From NCBI GenBank assembly GCA_934644965.1, contig CAKUDG010000001.1:1-64000 (forward strand): a stretch of DNA of 64,000 nucleotides. The letters run 5' to 3'. The notes beneath the pieces were generated by a model, which did no database searches, had not been told where the DNA came from, and saw only the letters and a list, made by a program, of their open reading frames with translations. The position numbers and the translations under genes are program-made. Shown piece by piece: positions 27,010-34,911 of the stretch (position 1 is its first letter; each line of letters opens with the position of its first letter). This stretch comes from an uncultured Victivallales bacterium (GTDB lineage: Bacteria; Verrucomicrobiota; Lentisphaeria; Victivallales; UBA1829).

Positions 27010-27834
27010 TCAGCCCTCCATTCCGAAAAGAGCCGTGAAGAATTTTGCCAGCAGAGTGTCGGCAATGATAATGAAAAGAATGCTCACGACAACTGCCGAA
27101 GTTGTGGCTCTTCCCACAGCCACTGCATCGTTTCCCGCCCGGAATCCCCGCCAGCATCCCACAATCGTGATGATCCAGGCAAAAACAAAACTCTTGAAGA
27201 GCCCCTCAAAAAAATATTTCGGCAGCACCCAGCCCTGCGTGATCTGGTAATAACTCTCATACGACATCCCGAGTTCACTGTATCCCACAAGAAATCCGCC
27301 GATGATTCCCACGACGTCTCCCGACACGCAGAGCATCGGAATCATCAGAGTCATGGCAATCAGTTTCGGAATCACCAGGAAGCGGAAACGGGAAAACCCC
27401 ATTGTCTTCATGGCGTCGAGTTCCTCGGAAATTTTCATGGTGCCGATTTCGGCGGCGAAGGCGGATCCGGAACGGCCCGTTGCCACCACCGCCACCATCA
27501 GAGGCCCCAGTTCACGCACAATCGAACAGCCGACCAGCGCCGGAAGAAACACGTCCGCCCCGTATTTATGCATCTGCACCGCCGCCTGATAACCCAGAAT
27601 GATTCCCATCAGGAAACAGATGAGAAGCGTAATCGGGAGCCCGTCCACTCCGCACTGGTTCATGTAGAAGAGCGTCTCCCGCCAGCGGATTCTGCCGGGA
27701 TGGCGGACCGTATCCAGAAGAGATTCCCCGAATTCACCCAGAAACTCCAGAAAATTCAGAGATTCCTTCCATAAAAGAAGGCTTGCGTCCCCGATCTGTT
27801 CCAAAAGCCCGTTCGCCCGTTCTGCTCCTGACAT
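27010..27834 (-). CDS. mlaE: MlaE-family ABC transporter permease
   Basis: 274 residues with about five to six membrane helices. The family hallmark EIGTMKISEELDAMKTMG, the coupling helix that docks on MlaF, is at about residues 135-152. The N-terminal 55 residues form an amphipathic stretch before the first helix. It is the membrane subunit of the phospholipid transporter that maintains outer-membrane asymmetry. The start has a GGAAGGG-type ribosome-binding site. The gene lies 52 bases after the NYN-domain gene on the same strand, so all four could be one transcript. Confidence 0.93.
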   Translation of the reverse strand: MSGAERANGLLEQIGDASLLLWKESLNFLEFLGEFGESLLDTVRHPGRIRWRETLFYMNQCGVDGLPITLLICFLMGIILGYQAAVQMHKYGADVFLPALVGCSIVRELGPLMVAVVATGRSGSAFAAEIGTMKISEELDAMKTMGFSRFRFLVIPKLIAMTLMIPMLCVSGDVVGIIGGFLVGYSELGMSYESYYQITQGWVLPKYFFEGLFKSFVFAWIITIVGCWRGFRAGNDAVAVGRATTSAVVVSILFIIIADTLLAKFFTALFGMEG

Positions 27835-27886
27835 GTCTGTCCCTTCCGGAAAACGTTTTCTTCAGAAAAAAAGGGGAAAGTGCCCT

Positions 27887-29014
27887 TCAGAAAACGATCC
27901 TGTTCAGATTCCTTGCACATTCCCCCCGGTCGTTTTTCCCGAGTTCGTATTCCATGAGATCTCCGATCTGAAGCTGGTTGAAGTCGCAGTTTTCGACATC
28001 TTCCCAGAAAAAGAAGAGATTCTTTTTCGCTCTGTCGGTTTCAAGAAAGCCGTAGCCGTTCTTCAGCTGGACGATTCTCCCGCGGTATCTCCCGGAATAG
28101 GCAGCCCCTCCCGAACTCAATCTTTCCGGATTCTCTGCCGCTTCTGCCGCTTCTGCCGTATCAGCCGTATCGGCCGTCTGGACCGTTTCGGCAGCTTCAC
28201 TTTCCCCTGCTCCGGGCAAAGTCTCCATTTCATCCGAAGAGGAGGAAGAAGACAAGGATCCCGTCGTATTATTATTCCTGCCCCATAAGGAGAGACTGCG
28301 CCCATGGCCCGGCGACTCGGAAGAATTCGAGGATGTAGAGGATGTAGAGGATGTAGAGGATGTATTGTTCGCGGAAGAAACAAACAGACTGTCCACATTC
28401 ACATCTCCGGGAATCTCTTCCTCTCCATCAATGATCCGGTGCATCCGGACCGGATAGGAGGCCTCGTTCAGCAGTTTCTGAGACGTGCTCGTGGAACGCA
28501 TGTTCCCGTTGTCATCCATATATTCAAAATCCCAGCCCAGAACCATGACCCTGGTCCCAAGGGAGTTGAGTTTCCGGACCAGAGGCACATAATCGCTGTC
28601 GCTCGCAATCAGGACAACAACATTGAACTTTTTGAAAATGGTCAGTTCCAGCGTCTCCAGTGAAAGAGAGACATCCACGCCTTTCTCGACTCCCCTGGCA
28701 ATCGGAAGATAATGCGTCACGACTCCTTCCCTCATCAGGATATCGTCGAAGATCCGCTCATTCAGAAGCAGCTGCCGGGCATTGGCCTCCATGGCCGGAA
28801 AACGGCCGCGGAAGTAGTGGCAGTCGACAATCTGGCAGAGCCGTTCCTCAATTTCCTCCCGTTCGGAAACCATTTTCCGGATGAAGTCATGCAGTCCCTG
28901 GATGCTCAGACGCGAACGTCTCGCATGGGCATAGCAGTAATAATTGCTGACATGGTAAAAGTAGTTGCCGTCGTAAAAAATTCCAATCCTGAGCAGGCGC
29001 GATCCCTGATCCAT
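27887..29014 (-). CDS. NYN (LabA/DUF88) nuclease-like domain fused to a cold-shock-like domain
   Basis: About 375 residues from the ATG at 29014, chosen because GGAGG lies six bases upstream. Residues 9-200 are a NYN/PIN-like domain: IGIFYDGNYF with Asp15, GVDVSLSLETLEL, and LIASDSDYVPLVRKL, which supply the acidic residues expected of a metal-dependent RNase. A Ser/Thr then Ala/Glu-rich linker follows (about 217-305), partly built from 9-bp tandem repeats. The last 65 residues (YRGRIVQLKNGYGFLE, NLFFFWEDVE) resemble a cold-shock/S1-like RNA-binding OB fold. It is probably an RNA-processing or RNA-binding factor. Its position just before mlaEFD suggests co-expression. Confidence 0.85.
   Translation of the reverse strand: MDQGSRLLRIGIFYDGNYFYHVSNYYCYAHARRSRLSIQGLHDFIRKMVSEREEIEERLCQIVDCHYFRGRFPAMEANARQLLLNERIFDDILMREGVVTHYLPIARGVEKGVDVSLSLETLELTIFKKFNVVVLIASDSDYVPLVRKLNSLGTRVMVLGWDFEYMDDNGNMRSTSTSQKLLNEASYPVRMHRIIDGEEEIPGDVNVDSLFVSSANNTSSTSSTSSTSSNSSESPGHGRSLSLWGRNNNTTGSLSSSSSSDEMETLPGAGESEAAETVQTADTADTAEAAEAAENPERLSSGGAAYSGRYRGRIVQLKNGYGFLETDRAKKNLFFFWEDVENCDFNQLQIGDLMEYELGKNDRGECARNLNRIVF
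28329..28373 (-). repeat. Five perfect copies of a 9-bp tandem repeat in the NYN gene
   Basis: GAGGATGTA on the plus strand repeats five times without error (28329-28373). On the coding strand it gives Thr-Ser-Ser repeats in the linker between the two domains. A second, imperfect 9-bp array near 28138-28180 encodes the Thr-Ala-Asp/Ala-Ala-Glu part of the same linker. Confidence 0.95.
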
Positions 29015-29366
29015 TTTCATCCTCCATCGTCCGCTTTCTAAAACAACGCAGTATGTCCCTGCACTCTCCTGTTGTTTTCTCCCGGAATTCCGCGCCTGCA
29101 CCTTTTTCTTCCGTACGGAAAAAATTTTCCCCCCTGCATTCTGGATACGGTCCAGAGAGAGGGCGGACGGGGGAAAAAACATCTCCACAGAAATCCCGCT
29201 CCGGACGTTTCCCCCTTCATGCTCCGGCGGAAAACGGCAGAAAAACGGTGGCTTCTTGACTCCTGTATCTCAGGAATTTTCACCCTGTCTGTGATGATTC
29301 TTCTGACATCGTAATATAGCTCCAGCCCTTCTGAAGTAAAGCGGAATTGCAGATGTGCGGAAAGAA
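29015..29366. other. Spacer between the D,D-carboxypeptidase gene and the NYN gene
   Basis: About 350 bases. It contains a candidate minus-strand promoter at 29313-29340 and otherwise no gene. The NYN frame stays open upstream of its likely start, but those residues are not NYN-like and lack a ribosome-binding site. Confidence 0.5.
29313..29340 (-). promoter_or_regulatory. Candidate promoter for the NYN-mlaEFD transcript
   Basis: On the minus strand: TTTACT (29340-29335), 16 bases, TATATT (29318-29313). It would give a long leader of about 290 bases before the NYN start codon. Confidence 0.35.
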
Positions 29367-30680
29367 TTATTTTTTCTTTTTTGCCGCATTCCCGCGCGCT
29401 GAAGCGGATCGGGGCGGAACATAGGGATCTTTTTTCAAGGCTGCGGCAGGATCGGCGGCGCGGGCGTAGCCCCACTCAATCAGGGATTGAGCAAAGGCAT
29501 CGCGTTCGCGGAGATTCCGAAAACCGGTGAGGACGGCGACAAGACGGCGTCCGGATCGTTCACAAGTCGCCGTAACACAGAACCCGGCGCGGTTGGTGAA
29601 TCCGGTTTTCAGTCCGTCCACTCCTTCGCAGGCGTTGCGCGCCCCGGGAAGGAGATTGTTGTGGTTGCGCATGACGATATGCCCTTTGGACCCCCGTTCA
29701 CGGAAATCCGCCGACCGGGTGGAGGCCCATTCCATCAGCTGGGGGTAGAGAAGCGTGTGCTCCGTCAGGATCACCATGTCCGCAGGGGAGCTGACGTTGT
29801 CCGACTTCGCATTCTTCCCGGGAAGGCCGTGCGGATTGAAAAAGCGCGTATGCCGCATCCCCAGTGCGGAGGCGTAGAGATTCATGCGTTTGACAAATCT
29901 GGATGCATCTCCGCCGCCCAGGCGTTCGGCAATCAGCCAGGCGGCATCGTTCGCGCTCTTGATGGAGGTGGCTTTCATGAGCTCCCGCATCGTGAATGTT
30001 TCCCGTTCGTCCAGGTAGACCTGACTTTCATTCACAAGGGCGGCCGCGCGGGAAACTTTCACCGGAGTATCCATCGTAATGCCGCCCCGGGCGGATAGAA
30101 TGTCTTCATATGCCAGGAGCAGCGTCATGATCTTCGTCATGGAAGCGATCGGATGAGGGGTATCCGGATTCTTCGCCCACAGAACATGCCGAGTATTCAG
30201 ATCCACCAGGATCCCCGTTGCGGCGGAGGCACTTTGCGGAAGTGCGGGAATCTTCCCGCGGACGGCATAACGATAGTCCAGTGGCTTCCCGAAATTCGCC
30301 GGACGGGGCAGGTATCCCCCAGCGTCCCCGATAAACGGAATATCGAAAACCGGCTGAGGTTCCGGAATCTCCGGCACTGCCCCTCTTCCGGATCCGGCCC
30401 CGGTCTCTGCCCCGGTCTCTGCCCCGGTCTCTGAGCGGAGTTTCTGCCGGGTCGCTCCGCCACTTTCTGCGGCGTTTTTCCCTTCTGCCGTGGAAAGCGT
30501 CCTTCCCGCGGCAGAAGGATCCGCGTCCCGGGAAGAGGGCAATGTCTGCGGCAGATCAAGAGCCGGGCTCTTCTTCTCCTCTTCAGATCCGGAAGAGGAG
30601 CCGCTCACCACAAAATACAGAACCGCAGTGTGAACCGCAAGAATTCCCGCGACCAGCGCAAGGAACGCCTGAGTCTTCAT
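29367..30680 (-). CDS. D-alanyl-D-alanine carboxypeptidase, PBP5/6-like (S11)
   Basis: 437 residues. An N-terminal membrane/signal segment (MKTQAFLALVAGILAVHTAVLYFVV) is followed by about 100 disordered residues. The penicillin-binding domain then has all three catalytic motifs: SMTK (SxxK, the acylated Ser), SAN (SxN) and KTGF (KTG). It trims the terminal D-Ala from peptidoglycan stem peptides in the periplasm. The PBP5-type C-terminal beta domain seems absent; a Lys/Ala-rich tail takes its place. Its ATG overlaps the leuA stop codon by one base (TGATG), so translation is likely coupled. The linker contains three perfect 12-bp repeats. Confidence 0.93.
   Translation of the reverse strand: MKTQAFLALVAGILAVHTAVLYFVVSGSSSGSEEEKKSPALDLPQTLPSSRDADPSAAGRTLSTAEGKNAAESGGATRQKLRSETGAETGAETGAGSGRGAVPEIPEPQPVFDIPFIGDAGGYLPRPANFGKPLDYRYAVRGKIPALPQSASAATGILVDLNTRHVLWAKNPDTPHPIASMTKIMTLLLAYEDILSARGGITMDTPVKVSRAAALVNESQVYLDERETFTMRELMKATSIKSANDAAWLIAERLGGGDASRFVKRMNLYASALGMRHTRFFNPHGLPGKNAKSDNVSSPADMVILTEHTLLYPQLMEWASTRSADFRERGSKGHIVMRNHNNLLPGARNACEGVDGLKTGFTNRAGFCVTATCERSGRRLVAVLTGFRNLRERDAFAQSLIEWGYARAADPAAALKKDPYVPPRSASARGNAAKKKK
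30397..30432 (-). repeat. Three perfect copies of a 12-bp tandem repeat in the carboxypeptidase gene
   Basis: GCCCCGGTCTCT on the plus strand occurs three times (30397-30408, 30409-30420, 30421-30432). It encodes the Glu-Thr-Gly-Ala repeats in the disordered linker between membrane anchor and enzyme domain. The unit length is a multiple of three. Confidence 0.95.
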
Positions 30681-32404
30681 CAGACCTCTCCGCCCCGTTC
30701 ATTGAGAATGGCCTTGTTCAGGGCCGCAAAGAGGGCGAGAATCGCCGCCTGGTCAATATTCTGGTGCCGCCCCGCTCCATAGAAGAGAGAGGAATCCGAT
30801 TTCCGGCGGACTCCCACAAAAGCGAGAGCGTATGCGTCCGCATTCATTCCCAGAGTCCGTTCGGAAAAGTCCTCCAGAATGAAGTTGTACAGTTTCGCCG
30901 AATCGCGGATGGCGTGCACGGTGGCGGAAATGGGACCGTTCCCGTGCCCCGTGATTTCCATGGGCTCTCCGTCAAAGGTCAGGGAAAGCCGGACATCGAT
31001 CATGGCGTCTTCCGCGGATTCGTCATGATTCTCGTCGCTCACCACTCGGGAGAATTTCCGGAGCTGGAACGGCCCGTTCACATTCACGAACGCACGGCTG
31101 AAAATTTCGCTCAGCTGAGTTGAATCGAGTTCCCCCCCATGAATGTCCGCATATTTCTGCACCTCCGCACCGATGTAGGGATGCATGTTCTTCGGGGGAT
31201 AAATGCCGAATTCATGCTCCAGCACATAGACCACTCCGCCCTTGCCGGACTGACTGTTGATCCGGATGAGCTTCTCATATTTTCTCCCCACATCCGCAGG
31301 ATCAATATGCAGATAGGGCACTTTCCATCCCACATGGAAGAGTTCCTCCGCCTGGGCCTTGTGGTCCAGCCCCTTCCTGATCGCATCCTGATGCGATCCC
31401 GAAAACGCGGTAAACGCAAGCTGCCCGGCATAGGGATGACGTTCGTGCACATCAATGCATGTGGAATTCTCAATGACCCGGATGATCTTCGGCATATTGG
31501 AAAAGTCCAGATTCGGTTCCACGCCTCTGGATTTCAGGTTCAACGCCAGGATCAGGATATCGAGATTCCCGGTCCGTTCGCCATGCCCGAGAAGCGTCCC
31601 TTCGACTCGTTCCGCTCCCGCCATCAACGTCATTTCCGTAGAGGCCACGGCACAGCCCTGATCGTTGTGCGAATGCACGCTGATCGTCGTCTCATCCATA
31701 TACGGGTAATGCTTGATGAAATACTCGATCATATCCGCGTAATGGAACGGAGGACGCCGCTCCACCGTCTGCGGCAGATTCAAAATGAAATCCTTCTTCG
31801 CAGACGGCCCCCAGACCTCCTTCACCGCCTTGCAGATCTCCACGGCAAAATCAGGATCGGTATCCGTGAATTCCTCCGGAGAAAACTCATATCCGACCTT
31901 GCCCCAGAGTCCCGCCTCCTTCAGACAGGACACCACAAGGCGCGTGCCGTCCACCGCCATCTTCAGCACTTCCTCATGCGTCTTGTTGAAGACAATGCGG
32001 CTGTGCAGATCGGACGTCGCCACATACAAATGCAGCACCGCGTGACGAACTCCTTTCAGGGATTCCACCGTCCTGCGGATCAGATTCTCCCTTGCCTGAG
32101 TCAGAACCGAAATGCAGACATCGTCCGGAATATGTCCCTTCTCGATCAGCATCCGTGTAAAATCAAAATCGTCCTGGGAGGCGGACGGGAAGGAAACTTC
32201 GATCTCTTTGAACCCGACTTCGCACAGAAGATTGAAATATTCGAGTTTCTTCTCAGGGTTCATGGGTAACGGGAGCGCCTGATTTCCATCGCGCAAGTCG
32301 ACTGAACACCAGGCCGGCGCGGCTGTAACGTCACGATCTATCCAATCCCGCTTCTCCAGCGGAATCCGTGCGGGACGCACATACTTCTCGATTTCTTTCT
32401 TCAT
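30680..32404 (-). CDS. leuA: 2-isopropylmalate synthase (yeast-type LeuA)
   Basis: 574 residues. The catalytic TIM barrel has SVDLRDGNQAL (metal and substrate binding), SVHSHNDQGCAVA (the metal-binding HxH) and GHGERTGNLD. The C-terminal part (from about residue 430) fits the LeuA allosteric domain for leucine feedback. The start MKKEIEKYVRPARIPL and overall length fit the 'yeast-type' subfamily. It condenses acetyl-CoA with 2-oxoisovalerate, the first step of leucine synthesis. No leuB, leuC or leuD is in the window; the downstream partner is a cell-wall carboxypeptidase gene, overlapping by one base. Confidence 0.95.
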   Translation of the reverse strand: MKKEIEKYVRPARIPLEKRDWIDRDVTAAPAWCSVDLRDGNQALPLPMNPEKKLEYFNLLCEVGFKEIEVSFPSASQDDFDFTRMLIEKGHIPDDVCISVLTQARENLIRRTVESLKGVRHAVLHLYVATSDLHSRIVFNKTHEEVLKMAVDGTRLVVSCLKEAGLWGKVGYEFSPEEFTDTDPDFAVEICKAVKEVWGPSAKKDFILNLPQTVERRPPFHYADMIEYFIKHYPYMDETTISVHSHNDQGCAVASTEMTLMAGAERVEGTLLGHGERTGNLDILILALNLKSRGVEPNLDFSNMPKIIRVIENSTCIDVHERHPYAGQLAFTAFSGSHQDAIRKGLDHKAQAEELFHVGWKVPYLHIDPADVGRKYEKLIRINSQSGKGGVVYVLEHEFGIYPPKNMHPYIGAEVQKYADIHGGELDSTQLSEIFSRAFVNVNGPFQLRKFSRVVSDENHDESAEDAMIDVRLSLTFDGEPMEITGHGNGPISATVHAIRDSAKLYNFILEDFSERTLGMNADAYALAFVGVRRKSDSSLFYGAGRHQNIDQAAILALFAALNKAILNERGGEV

Positions 32405-32489
32405 CTTTTTTCCGCGGTGCGGGTTCCATATTGTTGTTTATGAGGTCCCGATCCGCCCTCTCATGTTAAAAAGTAAAAAGTCTGAACTT

Positions 32490-32518
32490 GTAATATATCC
32501 TTTTTTCCGCAATATCAA
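32490..32518 (-). promoter_or_regulatory. Candidate promoter for leuA
   Basis: On the minus strand: TTGATA (32518-32513), then TATTAC at 17-base spacing (32495-32490). An overlapping TATATT (32497-32492) gives a 15-base spacing. The leader to leuA would be about 80 bases. Confidence 0.4.
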
Positions 32519-32731
32519 AAAGGAATCCGGAGCTTTTCTCATTTTTTTCAGAAAAAACGCTTCCCAGCCTCTCTCTCAGAGGGCCTTCACAGAGCGGGAA
32601 ACGGCTGATGAAAGAAAAGATACAGAAGAGCAGAAGAACTGGGAAAGGGTTGAAGAACGCAGCGAACACCGCCGCTGGCAGAGGTGCGGAACCCGGACTC
32701 CGCTCTTTTTTCTCTGAGCAGCTCTTCCGCC

Positions 32732-32761
32732 GCCGTCCCGCGCTGGAATGCCGGGGACGGC
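32732..32761 (-). other. Stem-loop directly downstream of lnt
   Basis: GCCGTCCC (32732-32739) pairs with GGGACGGC (32754-32761) across a 14-base loop, three bases after the lnt stop codon. There is no T run on the minus strand, so it may mark a transcript 3' end or protect the mRNA rather than be a classic intrinsic terminator. Confidence 0.5.
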
Positions 32762-32763
32762 TC

Positions 32764-34779
32764 TCATTTTCCCAGACGGCGCATCGAAGCGCGCAGTTCC
32801 TCTCTGGAGAGTTCAAAGGGGCTGGCGATCGCCTGCGCAACCTGACGCCAGCGGAAAAGTGCCGCCGCTCCGCCCGAAGCAAAGAGAAGCCAGCAGAAAA
32901 GGACAAAGACATTCCCGTATCTTGCATAAAAGGTCGGTGTATGCTTCAGCGGGACTTCCACCATGAACTTCGCAGATGCGCTTCCCTTGATTTCAGGCAT
33001 GAGGATTTCTTTGCGTCTGCGGGAATCATATTGTTTGTAAATGCAGTCCGCCAGTCTTCCGGCAGGGTCCACCAGGACGGAATAATTGGAGTTCCCGCAG
33101 CGGAGCATCGGCAGACGGTTTTCCACCGCACGGAAAATCGAATTGGCAAAGTGCTGATCCGGTTCAAAACTTGTCGGATACCACGCATCGTTGGTAATGA
33201 CCAGAAGCAGATTGGCCCCGGCAAGGACATGCCCGCGTGAAACGTGAGGAAAGACATCCTCATAGCAGATGGAGATCCCCGCTCGGACTCCGGGACCGAC
33301 TTCCAGCGGCCGGAATCCCGGACCGGGCGTCAGATTCCGCCCCATTCCGATCCATTCGGGAAGAACGGGGAAGATCTCTCCCAGCGGAACAAATTCCCCG
33401 AAAGGGACAATCCGGACCTTGGAATACCGGTCCGCAATTTCCTGCAGGGGTTCTTTCCCGGGATGCAGGAGGAGTGCGGAATTCAAGAGATCGAAATCCG
33501 TCTGGGAGCGGATTTCCCCGAAGTCCGGGCTGCCGATCAGGAAAGGAATCCCCGCTTCGTCCAGAAGGGTTTTCAGGCGTTGACGGTATTCCGCAGCAAA
33601 TACGGATCCCCCTCTGTAAGCTGTCGGGACCGCCGTTTCCGGCCAGACCAGCAGTGCCAGAGGCAGCATCTCCCCCAGACGGGCAGGATCCGAAAGCGAT
33701 TCGGACGATGGATTCTGAAGAGATTCCCCCAGAAAGTTCCGGATCTGCTCCTCCCTCCCTGCGGAACTTTTCTCCAGAAGCTCCCGGCTCAGCGAAAGAC
33801 AGGTTTCCAGAGCTTCTCTTTCCTGTCCCGGCAGCGGATCTCTTCTCTGCGTCAGATTCGGCTGGACCACCCCCACGGGGAAGAGACGCGTGTTTTCACG
33901 GGAATATTCGCCGCGTCTTGCCTCATATTCCTCCAGTTTTCCCCGTCCGAACCAGGTGCAGAAGATGATTCCGAGGAAGGCCAGGAGCAAGGGATAAGGC
34001 CGTTTGTACTTCCCTTCTCTGGAACTCTTCCAGAATCCGTGAAGGGCGAAAAAAAGCGCCAGGTTCATGAATATCAGCAGAAAGCTCACGCCGTACACCC
34101 CGGTGTACTCGCAGATCTGGATGATGATCGCATTCTTCCATTGGGAAATCCCGAGCAGATTCCAGGGGAATCCTGTAAAAATCCAGGAACGGATCCATTC
34201 CAGGCAAACCCACCACGCCGAAAGCGAAAGCGCCGCGGCAATCTCCATCACCGGATGAAAACGGTAGAATTCCGCCATCCGTTCCGCCCCGCCCAGCCGG
34301 ACCGACGGCGGATAAGCCAGATTCCGGAAGAAAAAAGGCACCAGCGCCGCCCAGAACCCCGTGAATGCCCCGAGCACCGCGGCAAAGACAAAAGGAATCA
34401 GCACAAAAATCTCCCGCAGCCAGAAACAGCCGACCAGATTCCAGACATACCCGAAAAAGAAACCGTAAACCCCCGCACGGAGAGCACTCTTCCCGCGGAT
34501 GATCCAGAAAAGCGGCAGAAGCGCAAACCATGCCGCACCATCCCAGTTGATTCCCGGATAGGCACATGCCAGCAGAACAGCAAAAAAGGAGAGTACAAGA
34601 AGTTCCAGCAGAGTCTGCCTCCAGGAAGATCGGAAGGCCAGTCTTCGCGCCGCAGACTCGGAGGCGCCTGCAGATGCGCTTGCAGATGCAACCGGAGCGG
34701 CAGAACTGGAGGCTCCGGACAGACTGGCAGACTCGGAGGGAAATGATGCAGAGGGGGTCCGGGACGACGTGCTATTCAA
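32764..34779 (-). CDS. lnt: Apolipoprotein N-acyltransferase
   Basis: 671 residues, longer than the usual 500-540. After a Ser/Ala-rich N-terminal extension of about 50 residues come about seven membrane helices, then a nitrilase-like periplasmic domain. The catalytic triad is visible: Glu in LLVWPETAVP, Lys in SKVRIVPFGEFVP and Cys in ISICYEDVFP. A final helix (YGNVFVLFCWLLFASG) completes the fold. It adds the third acyl chain to lipoproteins in the inner membrane, consistent with the lipoprotein genes seen here and with an outer membrane. The start appears to be TTG (34777-34779), with AAAGG ten bases upstream. Confidence 0.94.
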   Translation of the reverse strand: MNSTSSRTPSASFPSESASLSGASSSAAPVASASASAGASESAARRLAFRSSWRQTLLELLVLSFFAVLLACAYPGINWDGAAWFALLPLFWIIRGKSALRAGVYGFFFGYVWNLVGCFWLREIFVLIPFVFAAVLGAFTGFWAALVPFFFRNLAYPPSVRLGGAERMAEFYRFHPVMEIAAALSLSAWWVCLEWIRSWIFTGFPWNLLGISQWKNAIIIQICEYTGVYGVSFLLIFMNLALFFALHGFWKSSREGKYKRPYPLLLAFLGIIFCTWFGRGKLEEYEARRGEYSRENTRLFPVGVVQPNLTQRRDPLPGQEREALETCLSLSRELLEKSSAGREEQIRNFLGESLQNPSSESLSDPARLGEMLPLALLVWPETAVPTAYRGGSVFAAEYRQRLKTLLDEAGIPFLIGSPDFGEIRSQTDFDLLNSALLLHPGKEPLQEIADRYSKVRIVPFGEFVPLGEIFPVLPEWIGMGRNLTPGPGFRPLEVGPGVRAGISICYEDVFPHVSRGHVLAGANLLLVITNDAWYPTSFEPDQHFANSIFRAVENRLPMLRCGNSNYSVLVDPAGRLADCIYKQYDSRRRKEILMPEIKGSASAKFMVEVPLKHTPTFYARYGNVFVLFCWLLFASGGAAALFRWRQVAQAIASPFELSREELRASMRRLGK

Positions 34780-34829
34780 GTTTTCTCAACCTTTCTCCGA
34801 CGAAAACTCTCGTCTAATTTTCAGATTCA

Positions 34830-34868
34830 TTGGAAAAAACAACGTTCAGGGTGTAATTTACACCATGA
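34830..34868 (+). promoter_or_regulatory. nadB promoter with an operator palindrome over the -10 box
   Basis: TTGGAA (34830-34835), 16 bases, TGTAAT (34852-34857; five of six matches). The -10 box lies inside a perfect inverted repeat GGTGTAA-T-TTACACC (34850-34864). This extends to TCA...TGA at 34846-34868, with only one mismatched pair. A repressor bound here would block transcription. The site ends 43 bases before the nadB start codon. It also lies about 70 bases upstream of the divergent lnt gene, so it could affect both. Confidence 0.6.
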
Positions 34869-34911
34869 TCCGCGGAAAAAAAACGCCGGAAACTAACCGA
34901 ACAGGAAAAAA

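Larger units (their letters stand above)
32405..32763. other. Spacer between lnt and leuA
   Basis: About 360 bases holding the candidate leuA promoter (32490-32518) and a stem-loop just after the lnt stop codon (32732-32761). No leucine-codon leader peptide and no T-box-like structure could be recognised by eye. No gene is seen. Confidence 0.5.

Noticed and set aside
32405..32490. Possible leucine leader peptide or T-box before leuA
   Set aside because: No run of Leu codons in a short frame and no specifier/antiterminator pattern could be seen by eye.
33244..34746. 500-codon open frame on the plus strand
   Set aside because: It is antisense to lnt, whose catalytic Glu, Lys and Cys are all present.
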